Assembly: GCA_003243425.1 (NCBI GenBank)
Contig: QFQP01000028.1
Span: forward strand, 31,740 to 95,739
From: Archangium gephyra
GTDB taxonomy: Bacteria > Myxococcota > Myxococcia > Myxococcales > Myxococcaceae
DNA: 64,000 bases
Direction of reading: 5' to 3'
How positions within the stretch are numbered: position 1 is the stretch's first letter; the number at the start of each line of letters is the position of its first letter. This document shows positions 1 through 8,587 of this stretch, piece by piece. The notes beneath the pieces are model-generated. The model was given only the letters and a program-made list of their open reading frames with translations, was not told where the DNA came from and did not search any database. Made by a program: the position numbers and the translations under genes.

Positions 1-1
1 G

Positions 2-1249
2 AAGACGGGCAAGAGCAACCCTGCGACCTCCAGCAACGCGATCCTCGAGAAGGCGCTGCTGGGCGCCGTCGCCAAGGTGGTGCCTGCGGCTTCGACGCTC
101 GAGGTGAAGAGCACGCCCGCCGGCGCGACCGTCTACATCGACGACGTGAAGGTCGGGCTCACGCCGCTCAACACGCAGGTGCTGCCCGGCGAGCGCGTGG
201 TGCGGCTCGACCTCAAGCTGCACCAGCCCGTCGAAGAGTCGATCGTCATCCCCATTCGTGGCGCGGCCACGCTCGAGAAGAACCTCGAGAAGGTCGCGGC
301 GCGTATCGTCATCACCGCAGCGCCCGCCGGCACCGAGATCTTCCTCGACGGTGTCGCGGTCGGCAAAGACAAGGTCGATCGTGGCATCGCTCCGGGCGAT
401 CACACCGTGCGGCTCGTCGCTGACAAGTTCAAGGCCTTCGAGCAGACGATCTCGGTGAAGCCCGACCAGCAGTTCGCGCTCGACAAGTCGCTCGAGCCGC
501 TGCCCGGTACGGTCGTCGTCGGTGGCGCGGCCATCGCGAGCGGTCCTCCGAAACCGCCACCGACGCTCGAAGACACCATCTACGAGCGCCGTTCGTACTT
601 CCACGCGTCGTTCGAGTTCGCGTCGTTCACCGGCCGGAACTTCATCGGCCGCCGCTTCGACAACGCGCCCGGCCGCACCACCACCTTCGCGGGTCGTTCA
701 CCGTCGCTCATCGGCGGCGGCATCGAATACGGCACCGGCGGCAAGTACTTCGGCGTCAGCGTGTTCGGCCTCGCGTATTTGACCAACGTCGACTCGTTCA
801 ACATGAACGTGGGCTACACGGCGCCTGCGGGCGAGGCGAATGGCGGCTGCGAGTTGCACAACGGCGTGTGCGGCCCAACCGGCATCGAGAACGTTCGCAT
901 TCACATGGCGCACCTGCGGTTGTTGCAGCCCCAGTTCCGCTTCGTGGTGTGGCGCTTCCAGTTCGGCGTGCAGCTCGGTCTCGAAGGCCGTGTCGCGCAG
1001 ATCATCGGTCACGACCCGGGCGACCCGGCGACCACCACGTATGACGACGGCTTCATGGCGCTCGATCTGCTCGCGTCGGCGCGCCTGAACGTTCGCTTCT
1101 ACATCGTCGACGGTCTCTTCGTTCACCTGCAGGGCAACTACACGCAGGCGCTCTTCGGCTGGGATTCCACCGACGACAGCGGCGCGAAGTACAACGCGTT
1201 CCAGGCGAGCTCGGCAGGTTTCAATGTGGGAGTTGGCTATGCGTTCTGA
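2..1249 (+). CDS. PEGA-domain protein with C-terminal barrel-like region, 5' end outside window
   Basis: The frame is open to the left edge, so the true start lies upstream; the first in-window GTG (77) is probably internal. Two PEGA repeats are visible early on (cores around TPAGATVYIDDVKVG and APAGTEIFLDGVAVG). PEGA domains are beta-sandwich modules of envelope proteins. After a Pro-rich linker, the last ~230 residues are rich in aromatic and alternating hydrophobic residues and end in GVGYAF, which fits an outer-membrane beta-barrel. The gene overlaps the next one by 11 bp, so they are probably co-transcribed. Exact role unknown; an envelope or outer-membrane structural role is inferred. 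Confidence 0.75.
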   Translation, partial: KTGKSNPATSSNAILEKALLGAVAKVVPAASTLEVKSTPAGATVYIDDVKVGLTPLNTQVLPGERVVRLDLKLHQPVEESIVIPIRGAATLEKNLEKVAARIVITAAPAGTEIFLDGVAVGKDKVDRGIAPGDHTVRLVADKFKAFEQTISVKPDQQFALDKSLEPLPGTVVVGGAAIASGPPKPPPTLEDTIYERRSYFHASFEFASFTGRNFIGRRFDNAPGRTTTFAGRSPSLIGGGIEYGTGGKYFGVSVFGLAYLTNVDSFNMNVGYTAPAGEANGGCELHNGVCGPTGIENVRIHMAHLRLLQPQFRFVVWRFQFGVQLGLEGRVAQIIGHDPGDPATTTYDDGFMALDLLASARLNVRFYIVDGLFVHLQGNYTQALFGWDSTDDSGAKYNAFQASSAGFNVGVGYAF

Positions 1250-2210
1250 ACTCCGCGTTCTGATGATGTCGTTGGCGATCGCGGGCGTCGCGCACGCCGA
1301 GGCGCTCGTCGGGCCGGGCGTCGGCAATGCCGACACGCTCGTCTCCGAAGGCAGCAAGCTGTTCAACAAGAAGCAGTACGCCAAGGCAGCCGACAACTTC
1401 CTGAAGGCAACGCGCGCCAACCCGGCGAACGCGCAGACCTACGTGCAGCTCGCGCGCGCCGAGATGCTCGCGAAGGATCTTCAGCGCGCCTGCTACGCGT
1501 ACCGCGTGTACCTGAAGTCCGTGCCTGATTCTCCCGACCGCAAGAAGGCCTCGGCCGAGAGCGATCAGTGCGAGCGTCAGGTGAAGGCCGCCCGGAAGCT
1601 CCCGGAGGATCCCACGAAGGGGTTCGTCGATTCGCGCGCGGCCTTCTTCACCGCGTTGGACGCCAGGCAGCTGCTCGGCGCCGGCTCGGCGGCGGAGACG
1701 CTCAAGTCGCTCGTGCACGGCGGGTTCCTCGGGCCGGAGCTCGGCGAGATGGCGCAGAAGCTCGGGACCGCAGCGACGGCCGAGGCCGAAGCCGTTCACG
1801 CGCGCGCGTTGTCGGGAGAAAAGCTGCCCCCCGAGACGCTGCGTTCGGCGCGCCCGCTCTACCAGCTGGCCGCTGACGTCGGGGCGACGTCATCTGAAGC
1901 GAAGGGCAAGATGGCGTTCCTCGACGGCCTCGCCGAGCTGAACGACAAGTCGTGGAAGAAGGCCGAGGCGCACTTCAGCGAAGCGGCGAAGAGCGACCCC
2001 GCCAATCGTGAGTACGTCTTCTACAAGGGCCTCGCGCTCTACCAGGCCGGCGACAAGGCGCACGCGCTCAAGGTGCTCGAAGCCGACCTGAAGGACGACC
2101 CCCGAACGGTTGTGTTGCGCGCTTCGCTCTCGGTGAGCGAGTCTCCGGAGACCGGCGCCAACGAACTCGAGAAGTTGCTGTTCTCCACACGAAACCCGCC
2201 GGAGAAGTGA
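1239..2210 (+). CDS. periplasmic TPR-repeat protein
   Basis: About 323 residues. I chose the ATG at 1239 (MRSELRVLMMSLAIAGVAHA) because it gives a clean signal peptide; an upstream ATG at 1224 would put extra residues before it. TPR-like helices follow (GSKLFNKKQYAKAADNFLKA and similar), then a variable middle and a second TPR pair near the C-terminus (WKKAEAHFSEAAKSDP). Its start lies within the end of the PEGA gene, suggesting translational coupling and possibly a shared envelope complex. No catalytic motif is seen, so a scaffolding role is inferred. Confidence 0.7.
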   Translation: MRSELRVLMMSLAIAGVAHAEALVGPGVGNADTLVSEGSKLFNKKQYAKAADNFLKATRANPANAQTYVQLARAEMLAKDLQRACYAYRVYLKSVPDSPDRKKASAESDQCERQVKAARKLPEDPTKGFVDSRAAFFTALDARQLLGAGSAAETLKSLVHGGFLGPELGEMAQKLGTAATAEAEAVHARALSGEKLPPETLRSARPLYQLAADVGATSSEAKGKMAFLDGLAELNDKSWKKAEAHFSEAAKSDPANREYVFYKGLALYQAGDKAHALKVLEADLKDDPRTVVLRASLSVSESPETGANELEKLLFSTRNPPEK

Positions 2211-2222
2211 GCGAGCGCGAGA

Positions 2223-3950
2223 GTGGCTGTCTTCATCTGCCAGGGTTGCGGTCAGGAGCACTCGAGCTGGGGCGGCAAGTGCCCCAACTGCGGGACTTCA
2301 GAGACGATCCGCCTCGCGCCGTCGACCGATCGCATGGTCGATCGCGTCATCAAGGGGAAGTACAAGATCGTTCGCAAGCTGGGGCAGGGCGGCATGGGCG
2401 CCGTGTACCTGGGCGAGCAGCTCGGCATCGGGCACCGCGTCGCGCTCAAGTTCCTCAAGTCTGAGTTCTCGACCGACGCGGAGATCGCCCGCCGCTTTCT
2501 GAACGAAGCCAAGTCGTACGCGCGCGTGGCGCACCCCAACGCGGTCACGTTCCACGACTTCGGTCAAGACGATGAAGGCAACCTCTTCATCGCCATGGAG
2601 TACTGCGAAGGCGTCGACCTCAAGAAGACGCTCGCTGAGACCGGTCGCCTGCCGATGATCGAGGCGATCGAGGTCGTGCTTCAGGTGGCCGACGTGCTCG
2701 CCAACGCCCACGAGAAGGGCGTCATTCACCGCGACCTCAAGCCCGAGAACATCATGATTCGCCGCGGTATCCGCGGTGTGCACGCCAAGGTGCTCGACTT
2801 CGGCATCGCGCGTTTGATGGACGCGGGGACCAAGCTCACCGTCGCTGGCGCCATCGCCGGTACGCCGCGGTACATGTCGCCCGAGCAGGTCGAAGGCAAG
2901 GAGGTCGATCTCCGCGCCGACATCTATTCGCTGGGCGTGGTGCTGTTCGAGACGCTCACCGGCCGTCAGCCGTTCGATGGCACGACCATCTCCGAGATCC
3001 TGCGCAAGCAGGTGCTCGACCCGTTGCCGCCGCTGACCACGTACGCGCCCGACCTCGACATTCCCGAGCTCGAGGCCGTGGTCCAGAAGGCGTGCGCCAA
3101 GCGCATTTCGGATCGCTGGCCCGACATGCTCTCGTTCGCGAGCGCGTTGTCTCAGTCGATCCCCACGCAGGCGCACATGTCGCTGCCTCCCTTGCAGCGC
3201 ACCGGCATGCACGCCGTGGTGCCGATGGCCACGCCGCTGCCGAACAGCACCACGGGCATCGCGCTGCCGGGGTCCGACGCCGACGCGTCGTCGATCGATC
3301 GAACCGTGATGCGCACCGGCGAGACGGGCCAGCACGCGCCGCTGCAGCTCACGCAGCCGCTGGGAGCCACCGAGCTCGACCACAGCCGCACACCTCCCGG
3401 AAACGCCTCGCTCCCGCCCGTCGCGCCGACTTCCAGGGCGCCGATGGTGGTCGGTGCGCTGGTAGTGCTCGCGGTGATCGCGGGAGCCGTGTGGTTCGCC
3501 ACGCGCCCGGGCGATGACGTGAAGCCCACCCCGCCGGTCGTGGTGACCCCGCCCGTCGTGGTGAAGAACGACGCGCCTCCCGTGGTGCCCGAGCAGCCGC
3601 GCGTCGACCCGAACCTCGATGCCATGAAGCTTCTGCGTGAAGAGAACGCGCGCATGAGCCTCGGCAAGGGCAAGACCGAGTTCGAAGTCGCCAAGCTGGA
3701 CGAAGCCGAGACCTATTTGAAGTCGGTGCCGGAGGAGTCTTCGTCATCGGTCGAAGCGCGCGTGCTGCTGTCGAAGATCGAGCTGATTCGCGAGAAGTTG
3801 AAGAGCGCGCGTGGGCTGCGTGGGGGCGGGCACTGTGATCAGGCGCTGCCGATCTACAAGTCGGTGCTCGAGCTCAACGGCAAGGTGAAGGACGCGCTCG
3901 ATGGCGTCGCCGAATGTCGCCGCGGCACCGTCGACACCACGATGGAGTGA
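2223..3950 (+). CDS. Ser/Thr protein kinase (Hanks type) with N-terminal zinc ribbon
   Basis: 575 residues, GTG start. Residues ~4-25 form a zinc ribbon (CQGCG ... CPNCG). A complete Hanks kinase follows: glycine loop GQGGMGAVYLGE, VALKF lysine, HRDLKPENIM catalytic loop near residue 168, DFGIAR, and TPRYMSPEQ in the activation segment. A Pro/Thr-rich juxtamembrane linker leads to one membrane helix (MVVGALVVLAVIAGAVWF, ~residue 400). The extracytoplasmic C-terminus is helical and TPR-like. The kinase is therefore cytoplasmic and membrane-anchored, with a sensory outer part. It is 12 bp after the TPR gene and 3 bp before the acyltransferase gene, so likely in one operon. Confidence 0.93.
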   Translation: MAVFICQGCGQEHSSWGGKCPNCGTSETIRLAPSTDRMVDRVIKGKYKIVRKLGQGGMGAVYLGEQLGIGHRVALKFLKSEFSTDAEIARRFLNEAKSYARVAHPNAVTFHDFGQDDEGNLFIAMEYCEGVDLKKTLAETGRLPMIEAIEVVLQVADVLANAHEKGVIHRDLKPENIMIRRGIRGVHAKVLDFGIARLMDAGTKLTVAGAIAGTPRYMSPEQVEGKEVDLRADIYSLGVVLFETLTGRQPFDGTTISEILRKQVLDPLPPLTTYAPDLDIPELEAVVQKACAKRISDRWPDMLSFASALSQSIPTQAHMSLPPLQRTGMHAVVPMATPLPNSTTGIALPGSDADASSIDRTVMRTGETGQHAPLQLTQPLGATELDHSRTPPGNASLPPVAPTSRAPMVVGALVVLAVIAGAVWFATRPGDDVKPTPPVVVTPPVVVKNDAPPVVPEQPRVDPNLDAMKLLREENARMSLGKGKTEFEVAKLDEAETYLKSVPEESSSSVEARVLLSKIELIREKLKSARGLRGGGHCDQALPIYKSVLELNGKVKDALDGVAECRRGTVDTTME

Positions 3951-3953
3951 GCG

Positions 3954-4880
3954 GTGCTCGCGCGGTTCTTCGTCGGGCTCGCGGTGCGGTGGGTTCGCTG
4001 GTTGTCGGAATTGTCGCGTCGGAGGATCGCCGCGGCGGTCGCGACCTTCGCGTGGACGGTGCGAATTCGTCGCCGTGTCGCCGTGGACAACGTGCGTCGC
4101 GCGTTGCCGGAAAAGAGTGAAGGCGAACGGCTGCGCATCGCGCGCGGTTCGTACGAGTCGATGGCGTTGGCGGCGCTGGAGTCGATCACCTCCGACCTCA
4201 TGCCCGACGCTGCCCTCGACGCGGCGGTGTCGGTCGTCGAGTGGAAGGGCCTCGATGTGCTGCTCGCCAATCGCCAGCCGGTGCTCATCGCGTCTGCGCA
4301 CCTCGGCAGCTGGGAGCTCTTCGCCGAAGTGATGGCGCGTCGCGGGCACGTGTTCTCTGCGGTGGTCCGGCCGCTGACCGGTGCGTTCAACGAGTGGGTG
4401 GTCGAGAACCGCAAGCGCGCTGGCGTCGAACTGATTCTTCAGCGCGGAGCGTTGCGGAAGATGCTCGCCGCGTTGAAGCGGGGTCGCGCGGTCGTGCAGT
4501 TGATCGACCAGGCCCTGCCGAGCCCGCAAGCGTTGTGGGTTCCGTTCTTCGGTCGCCTTGCGTCCACGACTCCCGCCGTGTCGATGGCGGCGTTGCACAC
4601 CGGCGCGCCGACCTACGTGGTCACGGCGGTTCGCAACGGTGCTGCGCTGAAGATGTCCGTCGAGGGCCCGGTGTCGCTCCCCAGCGAAGGCACGAAAGAA
4701 CAACGCATCGCCGCGCACACCACGGAGCTCTCGCGAATCATCGAGGCGAAGATCCGCGAGGCGCCGGAGCAGTGGCTGTGGCTGCACCGGCGCTGGAAGG
4801 GGAAGCCGCCTTCAGATGGACAAGCGCAGCAACACGCCCGCCTGGACGATGGGCGGGTAGAGGAGCGGGCGGAGCTGTGA
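3954..4880 (+). CDS. LpxL/LpxM-like lysophospholipid (lipid A-type) acyltransferase
   Basis: 308 residues, GTG start. The region around SAHLGSWELFAEVMARRG holds the HxxxxE acyltransferase motif at ~residue 118. Downstream AVVQLIDQALP and WVPFFG blocks and the WLWLHRRWK block near the C-terminus are typical of the lipid A biosynthesis acyltransferase family. It would transfer an acyl chain from acyl-ACP to a lipid A precursor or similar lipid at the inner membrane. The last 69 bp overlap the end of the convergent gene at 4812-6416, so the polar tail after WKGKPPSDG may be non-homologous extension. Confidence 0.85.
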   Translation: MLARFFVGLAVRWVRWLSELSRRRIAAAVATFAWTVRIRRRVAVDNVRRALPEKSEGERLRIARGSYESMALAALESITSDLMPDAALDAAVSVVEWKGLDVLLANRQPVLIASAHLGSWELFAEVMARRGHVFSAVVRPLTGAFNEWVVENRKRAGVELILQRGALRKMLAALKRGRAVVQLIDQALPSPQALWVPFFGRLASTTPAVSMAALHTGAPTYVVTAVRNGAALKMSVEGPVSLPSEGTKEQRIAAHTTELSRIIEAKIREAPEQWLWLHRRWKGKPPSDGQAQQHARLDDGRVEERAEL

Positions 4881-6416
4881 GCGGATGGCATCTCCCGACC
4901 CCGGGTTGAACGCCTCCGACAGGTTCGCCACGTCGCTGATGGTCTTCGCGGGGAGGTTGAACCGCAACTGGCCGCCGGTCTGGCCGTAGAACACGCTGCC
5001 GAAGGCCTGCACGCTCAAGAAGTTCAGTACGCGGAAGATCACGTCGAGACGCGTGAGCGCCGAGGGGTCGCTGATGATCACCACGTTCGAGAGCGACACC
5101 GTGATCCAGTCGGCGCCGGGAATGCCGGGCGCGGCGATGGTGAGGCCCACGTTGTGTTTGCCCTGGTAGAGCGGCGTGCGCTGAATCGGGTCGAGCTGAT
5201 CGGCCGTGAACTGCGGCGCGAAGGTCTGCACCAGATAGCCGATGGGCTTCTCGTAGCCAGCCGGGTTGTAGAAATACTCGGCGGAGATCACGGCCATGTT
5301 CTTGTCGGTGTAGTTGAACTGGAAGCTCGCGCCGCCGCTGACCTGAACGATCACCCCTTCGTCGCGCCGCGAGGTGATGTTCCCCTCGATGCCGTTCTGT
5401 ACGAGGTTCTCGGGCGTGAGCTCGGTGGGGTAGTCGTAGCGAACGAAGTCACGCGCATCGCGGAACGCGGCCTCGGCGTACACGTCGAAGGGCCCCAGCG
5501 CGGTGCTCACGTCGACGGCGTAGCGCGGGCGTCTGCCGTCCTGCCACACGCCACCCAGCCCGATTTCTGCAGGCCCCAGCACGAACTCACCGCGCACGGC
5601 GCCGCCGAGCTGCTTCAACTGCACGCCCGACGCCGTCACGTTCACCGCGTCGAGCAGACCGTAGGCGTAGAAGTTCCACCCGAGCGATTCGATCGGCACA
5701 TGCGCCTTGATCATGTTCACGCCGAGACGAACGTCGAACGGGTTGAACGCGTCACGCGGCTGCGAGTTGAGGAAGTCCGTCGGGTACCAGATGCGCGACA
5801 CGCCCCAGCGCACCTTCTGGCGGCCGATGGTGAGGTACACCGTGCGCAAGATGTCGAAGCGCAACCACAGCTGGTCGAGAAACACCGACGGGTTCGCGCT
5901 GGTCGCCGGCGTGAGACCAACGAGTGAACCGCCGGTGCCCGCGGGCCCCGTGCTGTTGCCAGTGCCGACCGGCCGCGTGGGATCGAACTGCAGGCGCCCG
6001 ACGGCGTACGCGCGCAGGCGATCGTTCGGCCGCCCGTCGATGTACATGTCGAGGATCATCGGCGCCGAGAACGAGCCCTCGAGAAATGGCCGGCCCTCCT
6101 GAAAGTAGCCCTGGCCGAACATCAAGAGGTTGCCGCCGATCTTCAGCGGGTCGCTCACCATCTCCGCGGTGTCGAACTTCGACTGCACCGGCCCCGACGA
6201 GAGCTGCGCGACGTCGCGATCGTCGCCGGGAGTCGTCGCCGCGATGTCTCCGGCGTCGGGCACGTCGTCACCGAACATCGACGACTCGTCACGAGAGATG
6301 GTCGCGCCCGCGTCTTCGACGGTCGGCGAGTCGCTGCCGAACATGTCGTCTTCCGACGGGCGTGTCTGTGCCAGCGCCAGCGCGGGGAACAGCGCTGCGA
6401 AGAAAATCAGTTTCAT
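4812..6416 (-). CDS. outer-membrane beta-barrel protein, partner of a LolA-like/ABC system
   Basis: 534 residues. The ATG at 6416 gives a signal peptide (MKLIFFAALFPALALAQ); the frame extends upstream without a plausible start. An acidic low-complexity linker (residues ~18-75) precedes a barrel with alternating strands. It contains TIGRQKVRWGVSRIWYPTDF, recalling DUF1302-type barrels, and the chain ends in GVLLRLSI, a typical terminal strand. It lies 8 bp downstream of a LolA-like gene, itself coupled to an ABC ATPase. Such triplets may handle lipid or lipoprotein transport to the outer membrane; the cargo is unknown. Confidence 0.75.
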   Translation of the reverse strand: MKLIFFAALFPALALAQTRPSEDDMFGSDSPTVEDAGATISRDESSMFGDDVPDAGDIAATTPGDDRDVAQLSSGPVQSKFDTAEMVSDPLKIGGNLLMFGQGYFQEGRPFLEGSFSAPMILDMYIDGRPNDRLRAYAVGRLQFDPTRPVGTGNSTGPAGTGGSLVGLTPATSANPSVFLDQLWLRFDILRTVYLTIGRQKVRWGVSRIWYPTDFLNSQPRDAFNPFDVRLGVNMIKAHVPIESLGWNFYAYGLLDAVNVTASGVQLKQLGGAVRGEFVLGPAEIGLGGVWQDGRRPRYAVDVSTALGPFDVYAEAAFRDARDFVRYDYPTELTPENLVQNGIEGNITSRRDEGVIVQVSGGASFQFNYTDKNMAVISAEYFYNPAGYEKPIGYLVQTFAPQFTADQLDPIQRTPLYQGKHNVGLTIAAPGIPGADWITVSLSNVVIISDPSALTRLDVIFRVLNFLSVQAFGSVFYGQTGGQLRFNLPAKTISDVANLSEAFNPGSGDAIRSQLRPLLYPPIVQAGVLLRLSI

Positions 6417-6424
6417 GGCGAACC

Positions 6425-7195
6425 TCAGCGGCTCTTCGACTCGAGCCAGGCCTTGGTGAACATGTTCTGGTCGAGGTTCGAGAGGTCGACCGTCTTGATC
6501 AGCACCAGCGTCGAGTTCGACTTCTCGACTTCGTCGAAGAAGCGCATCTCCCCGGGGAACCAGACTTCCGCCTTCTTCGACTCCGAATAGAGCTTCTGCC
6601 ACTTGGGGTAGTACGCGGTGCGCATCAGGCGGCCCGACAGCGCGAACTCCTGGCGCTTCAAGATGTTCTGGTTGGCCTTGTCGACCCACAGCTTCACGAT
6701 CGGGTACGCGACGTCGACTCCGTCCTTCACCTTGAGCGTCAGCTTCAACGTGTCGAACTTGCCGAGCTTCTCTTCGCCGTCGAACGAGGGTTCGTACTCT
6801 TCGGCGAGGCGCGACTCGTCGAAGTCGCTGCGGCGTGAGTTGGTGCCGCCGATGCGCTCACGCTCCGTCGTGCGCTCCCACTTTCCGGTGCCCGGGTCGT
6901 AGCTCCAGAGGTTCTTGTCGAGGCGCAGGTAGCCTTTGCCTTCTTCGCTCTTCGGCTTGGTGAAGAGCAGCATCAGCTTGTCGTCGGCGTCGCGGCGGTA
7001 GATCAGCAGCTCGCGCACCACGTCGGCTTTGTCCTTTTCCTTCTGCTCGAGGTACGCGAGCGCCTTGTAGTCGCCACCGTTGCGCTGCCGCGTGTCGATC
7101 TCGGTGAGGAGCTTGTGCATGTCCTCCTTCGACATGTCGGCCAGTGCAGGCGCAGCGAGGGTCAGCGACAGCGCGACGACGAAGAGGTTTTTCAT
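6425..7195 (-). CDS. LolA-like outer-membrane lipoprotein-sorting family protein
   Basis: 256 residues with a signal peptide (MKNLFVVALSLTLAAPALA). The body matches the LolA_like family of lipoprotein-sorting proteins: KADVVRELLIYRRDADDKLM, RLDKNLWSYDPGTGKWER, then IVKLWVDKANQNILKRQEFA and YYPKWQKL. These periplasmic half-barrels bind acyl chains or lipoproteins. Its ATG overlaps the ABC ATPase stop by 4 bp (ATGA), and the barrel gene follows after 8 bp, giving an operon that would link the inner membrane to the outer membrane. Confidence 0.85.
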   Translation of the reverse strand: MKNLFVVALSLTLAAPALADMSKEDMHKLLTEIDTRQRNGGDYKALAYLEQKEKDKADVVRELLIYRRDADDKLMLLFTKPKSEEGKGYLRLDKNLWSYDPGTGKWERTTERERIGGTNSRRSDFDESRLAEEYEPSFDGEEKLGKFDTLKLTLKVKDGVDVAYPIVKLWVDKANQNILKRQEFALSGRLMRTAYYPKWQKLYSESKKAEVWFPGEMRFFDEVEKSNSTLVLIKTVDLSNLDQNMFTKAWLESKSR

Positions 7196-7950
7196 GGCGT
7201 AGTGCTCGCGTTCGAAGTGGTGGGCAGGTGATCGAGACCGACGGCGTGGGCCACGGCGTCTTCAGGTTTTTCGCGCCCCAGCACCTTGCCGTCGGCGAGG
7301 CGAATGACCGCGTTCGCGTGGCGCATCACCTTGTGGTCGTGCGTCGAGAAGATGAACGTGGTGCCCTTCTGCTGATTGAGCTGCTTCATCACGTCGAGAA
7401 TCGCTTCACCCGTCTCGGAATCGAGGTTCGCGGTGGGCTCGTCAGCGAGCACGATGAGCGGGTCGGTCACCAGCGCGCGGGCGATGGCGACACGCTGACG
7501 CTGGCCGCCCGACAGCTCGTTGGGTCGGTGCTTCATGTGCGACTGAAGGCCGACCTGCTCGAGCAGACCTTCGACGCGCGCCTTGCGCTCCTTGCTGCTC
7601 AGCTTGTTCTGCAGAAGCAGGGGGAACTCCACGTTCTGGTACACCGACAGCACCGACACCAGGTTGAACGACTGGAAGATGAAGCCGATGGTGTTGAGGC
7701 GGAGGTCGGTGAGCTCCCGCTCCGAGAGCTCCGAGGTGTTGCGATCGGCGACCTTCACGATGCCGCGCGTGGCGACGTCCACGCAGCCGATGAGGTTGAG
7801 CAGCGTGGTCTTGCCCGAGCCCGACGGGCCAGCGATCGAAATGAACTCGCCCTTGTCGACGGTGAGTGAAACGCCGCGAAGCGCCTGCACGACCGTTGCT
7901 CCGAGGCTGTACTCCTTGACCACGTCCTGGATGGTGATGATCGCGCTCAT
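7192..7950 (-). CDS. ABC transporter ATP-binding protein, LolD/MacB type
   Basis: 252 residues. Walker A is GPSGSGKTTLLNLIG, the signature is LSGGQRQRVAIARAL, Walker B is LIVLADEPTANLDSET, and the H-loop is FSTHDHKVM. The sequence fits the LolD/MacB/FtsE group, which works with FtsX-like permeases to extract lipoproteins or export substrates. It is the first gene of a three-gene minus-strand operon with the LolA-like and barrel genes. Unusually, no permease gene is adjacent, so the membrane partner must lie elsewhere. Confidence 0.93.
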   Translation of the reverse strand: MSAIITIQDVVKEYSLGATVVQALRGVSLTVDKGEFISIAGPSGSGKTTLLNLIGCVDVATRGIVKVADRNTSELSERELTDLRLNTIGFIFQSFNLVSVLSVYQNVEFPLLLQNKLSSKERKARVEGLLEQVGLQSHMKHRPNELSGGQRQRVAIARALVTDPLIVLADEPTANLDSETGEAILDVMKQLNQQKGTTFIFSTHDHKVMRHANAVIRLADGKVLGREKPEDAVAHAVGLDHLPTTSNASTTP

Positions 7951-8174
7951 GGGTGGCGGCTTGGTAGCTCACTCGACGCCGCGCGGCACACGGAATCGCG
8001 AGTGCGCACATTCGTTGCCGCCGTGCGGTGATTCCTCTACCGTCGCGGCCCTCGAGTCGGGAGGGCGCGCGTGAACGAAGAGCACAGGGCCGAAAGCGCC
8101 GCCACCGGCAATCGACGATCTTCAGTAACACCTCAACTCCAACTGACGTTTCGAACGAAGGAAATCTGATCGAC

Positions 8175-8456
8175 ATGGCGACCGCCAAGAAGCAGCAGGA
8201 AGCGCAGCAGCCCGAAATCTCCTCGCCGAGCTACCCCGCCATCGAGGGCTTCATCGAGACCAGATCGGCGGCCGATATCGGCGAGACTTTCCAGAACCTC
8301 AAGGACCAGTTGGCGACGCTCAAGGGCCCGCGCGCCGAACAGGCCAAAAAGGTCGGCAAGGCCATCGAACGTACAGAGGAGCTGTTGTCCTACCTGATGC
8401 AGGTGAAGGAAAAACTCGAGTCAGATCGCAAGGGTAAGGGCGGGGGTCGCAAGTAA
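8175..8456 (+). CDS. small helical protein at the start of the T3SS locus (possible SctE-like co-chaperone)
   Basis: 93 residues. The ATG at 8175 is preceded by a GAAGGAA ribosome-binding site; the upstream frame extension to 8028 is intergenic. After a short polar N-terminus, the protein is predicted as a two-helix hairpin (FIETRSAADIGETFQNLKDQ and IERTEELLSYLMQVKEKL) with a basic tail. I do not recognise a named family. It precedes a needle-like gene and a TPR gene, the positions of YscE, YscF and YscG in Yersinia, and its size fits a YscE-type needle co-chaperone. That assignment rests on position and shape only. Confidence 0.5.
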   Translation: MATAKKQQEAQQPEISSPSYPAIEGFIETRSAADIGETFQNLKDQLATLKGPRAEQAKKVGKAIERTEELLSYLMQVKEKLESDRKGKGGGRK

Positions 8457-8479
8457 AGAAATTGATCAAGGAGCGTCAC

Positions 8480-8507
8480 GCAACTCGCCTTCTCAGCCGG
8501 CGATAAC
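8480..8507 (+). promoter_or_regulatory. putative sigma-28-like promoter of the first needle-like gene
   Basis: GCAACT (8480-8485) and CGATAAC (8501-8507) are separated by 15 bp. The same two blocks with the same spacing occur before the second needle-like gene at 24972-24999. The downstream block resembles the sigma-28 -10 element (GCCGATAA). A FliA-type sigma factor is encoded at 10111. The 131 bp between 8456 and 8588 otherwise hold only a TGGAGGA ribosome-binding site. Confidence 0.5.
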
Positions 8508-8587
8508 TGGATCACTGGGCGCCTCCAACAGGGGTTGGGGGAACGGAACCCGGGCAATTTCTCGCAGTTCTCTTCTGGAGGATTCAC

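Noticed and set aside
698..1420. Long antisense reading frames opposite the PEGA and TPR genes and throughout the window.
   Set aside because: Arg/His/Val-rich composition typical of the antisense of GC-rich genes; no family signature.
8000..8170. Frame extension of the 93-residue protein upstream to 8028.
   Set aside because: The extra residues are basic low-complexity translation of an intergenic region; the ATG at 8175 has the ribosome-binding site.
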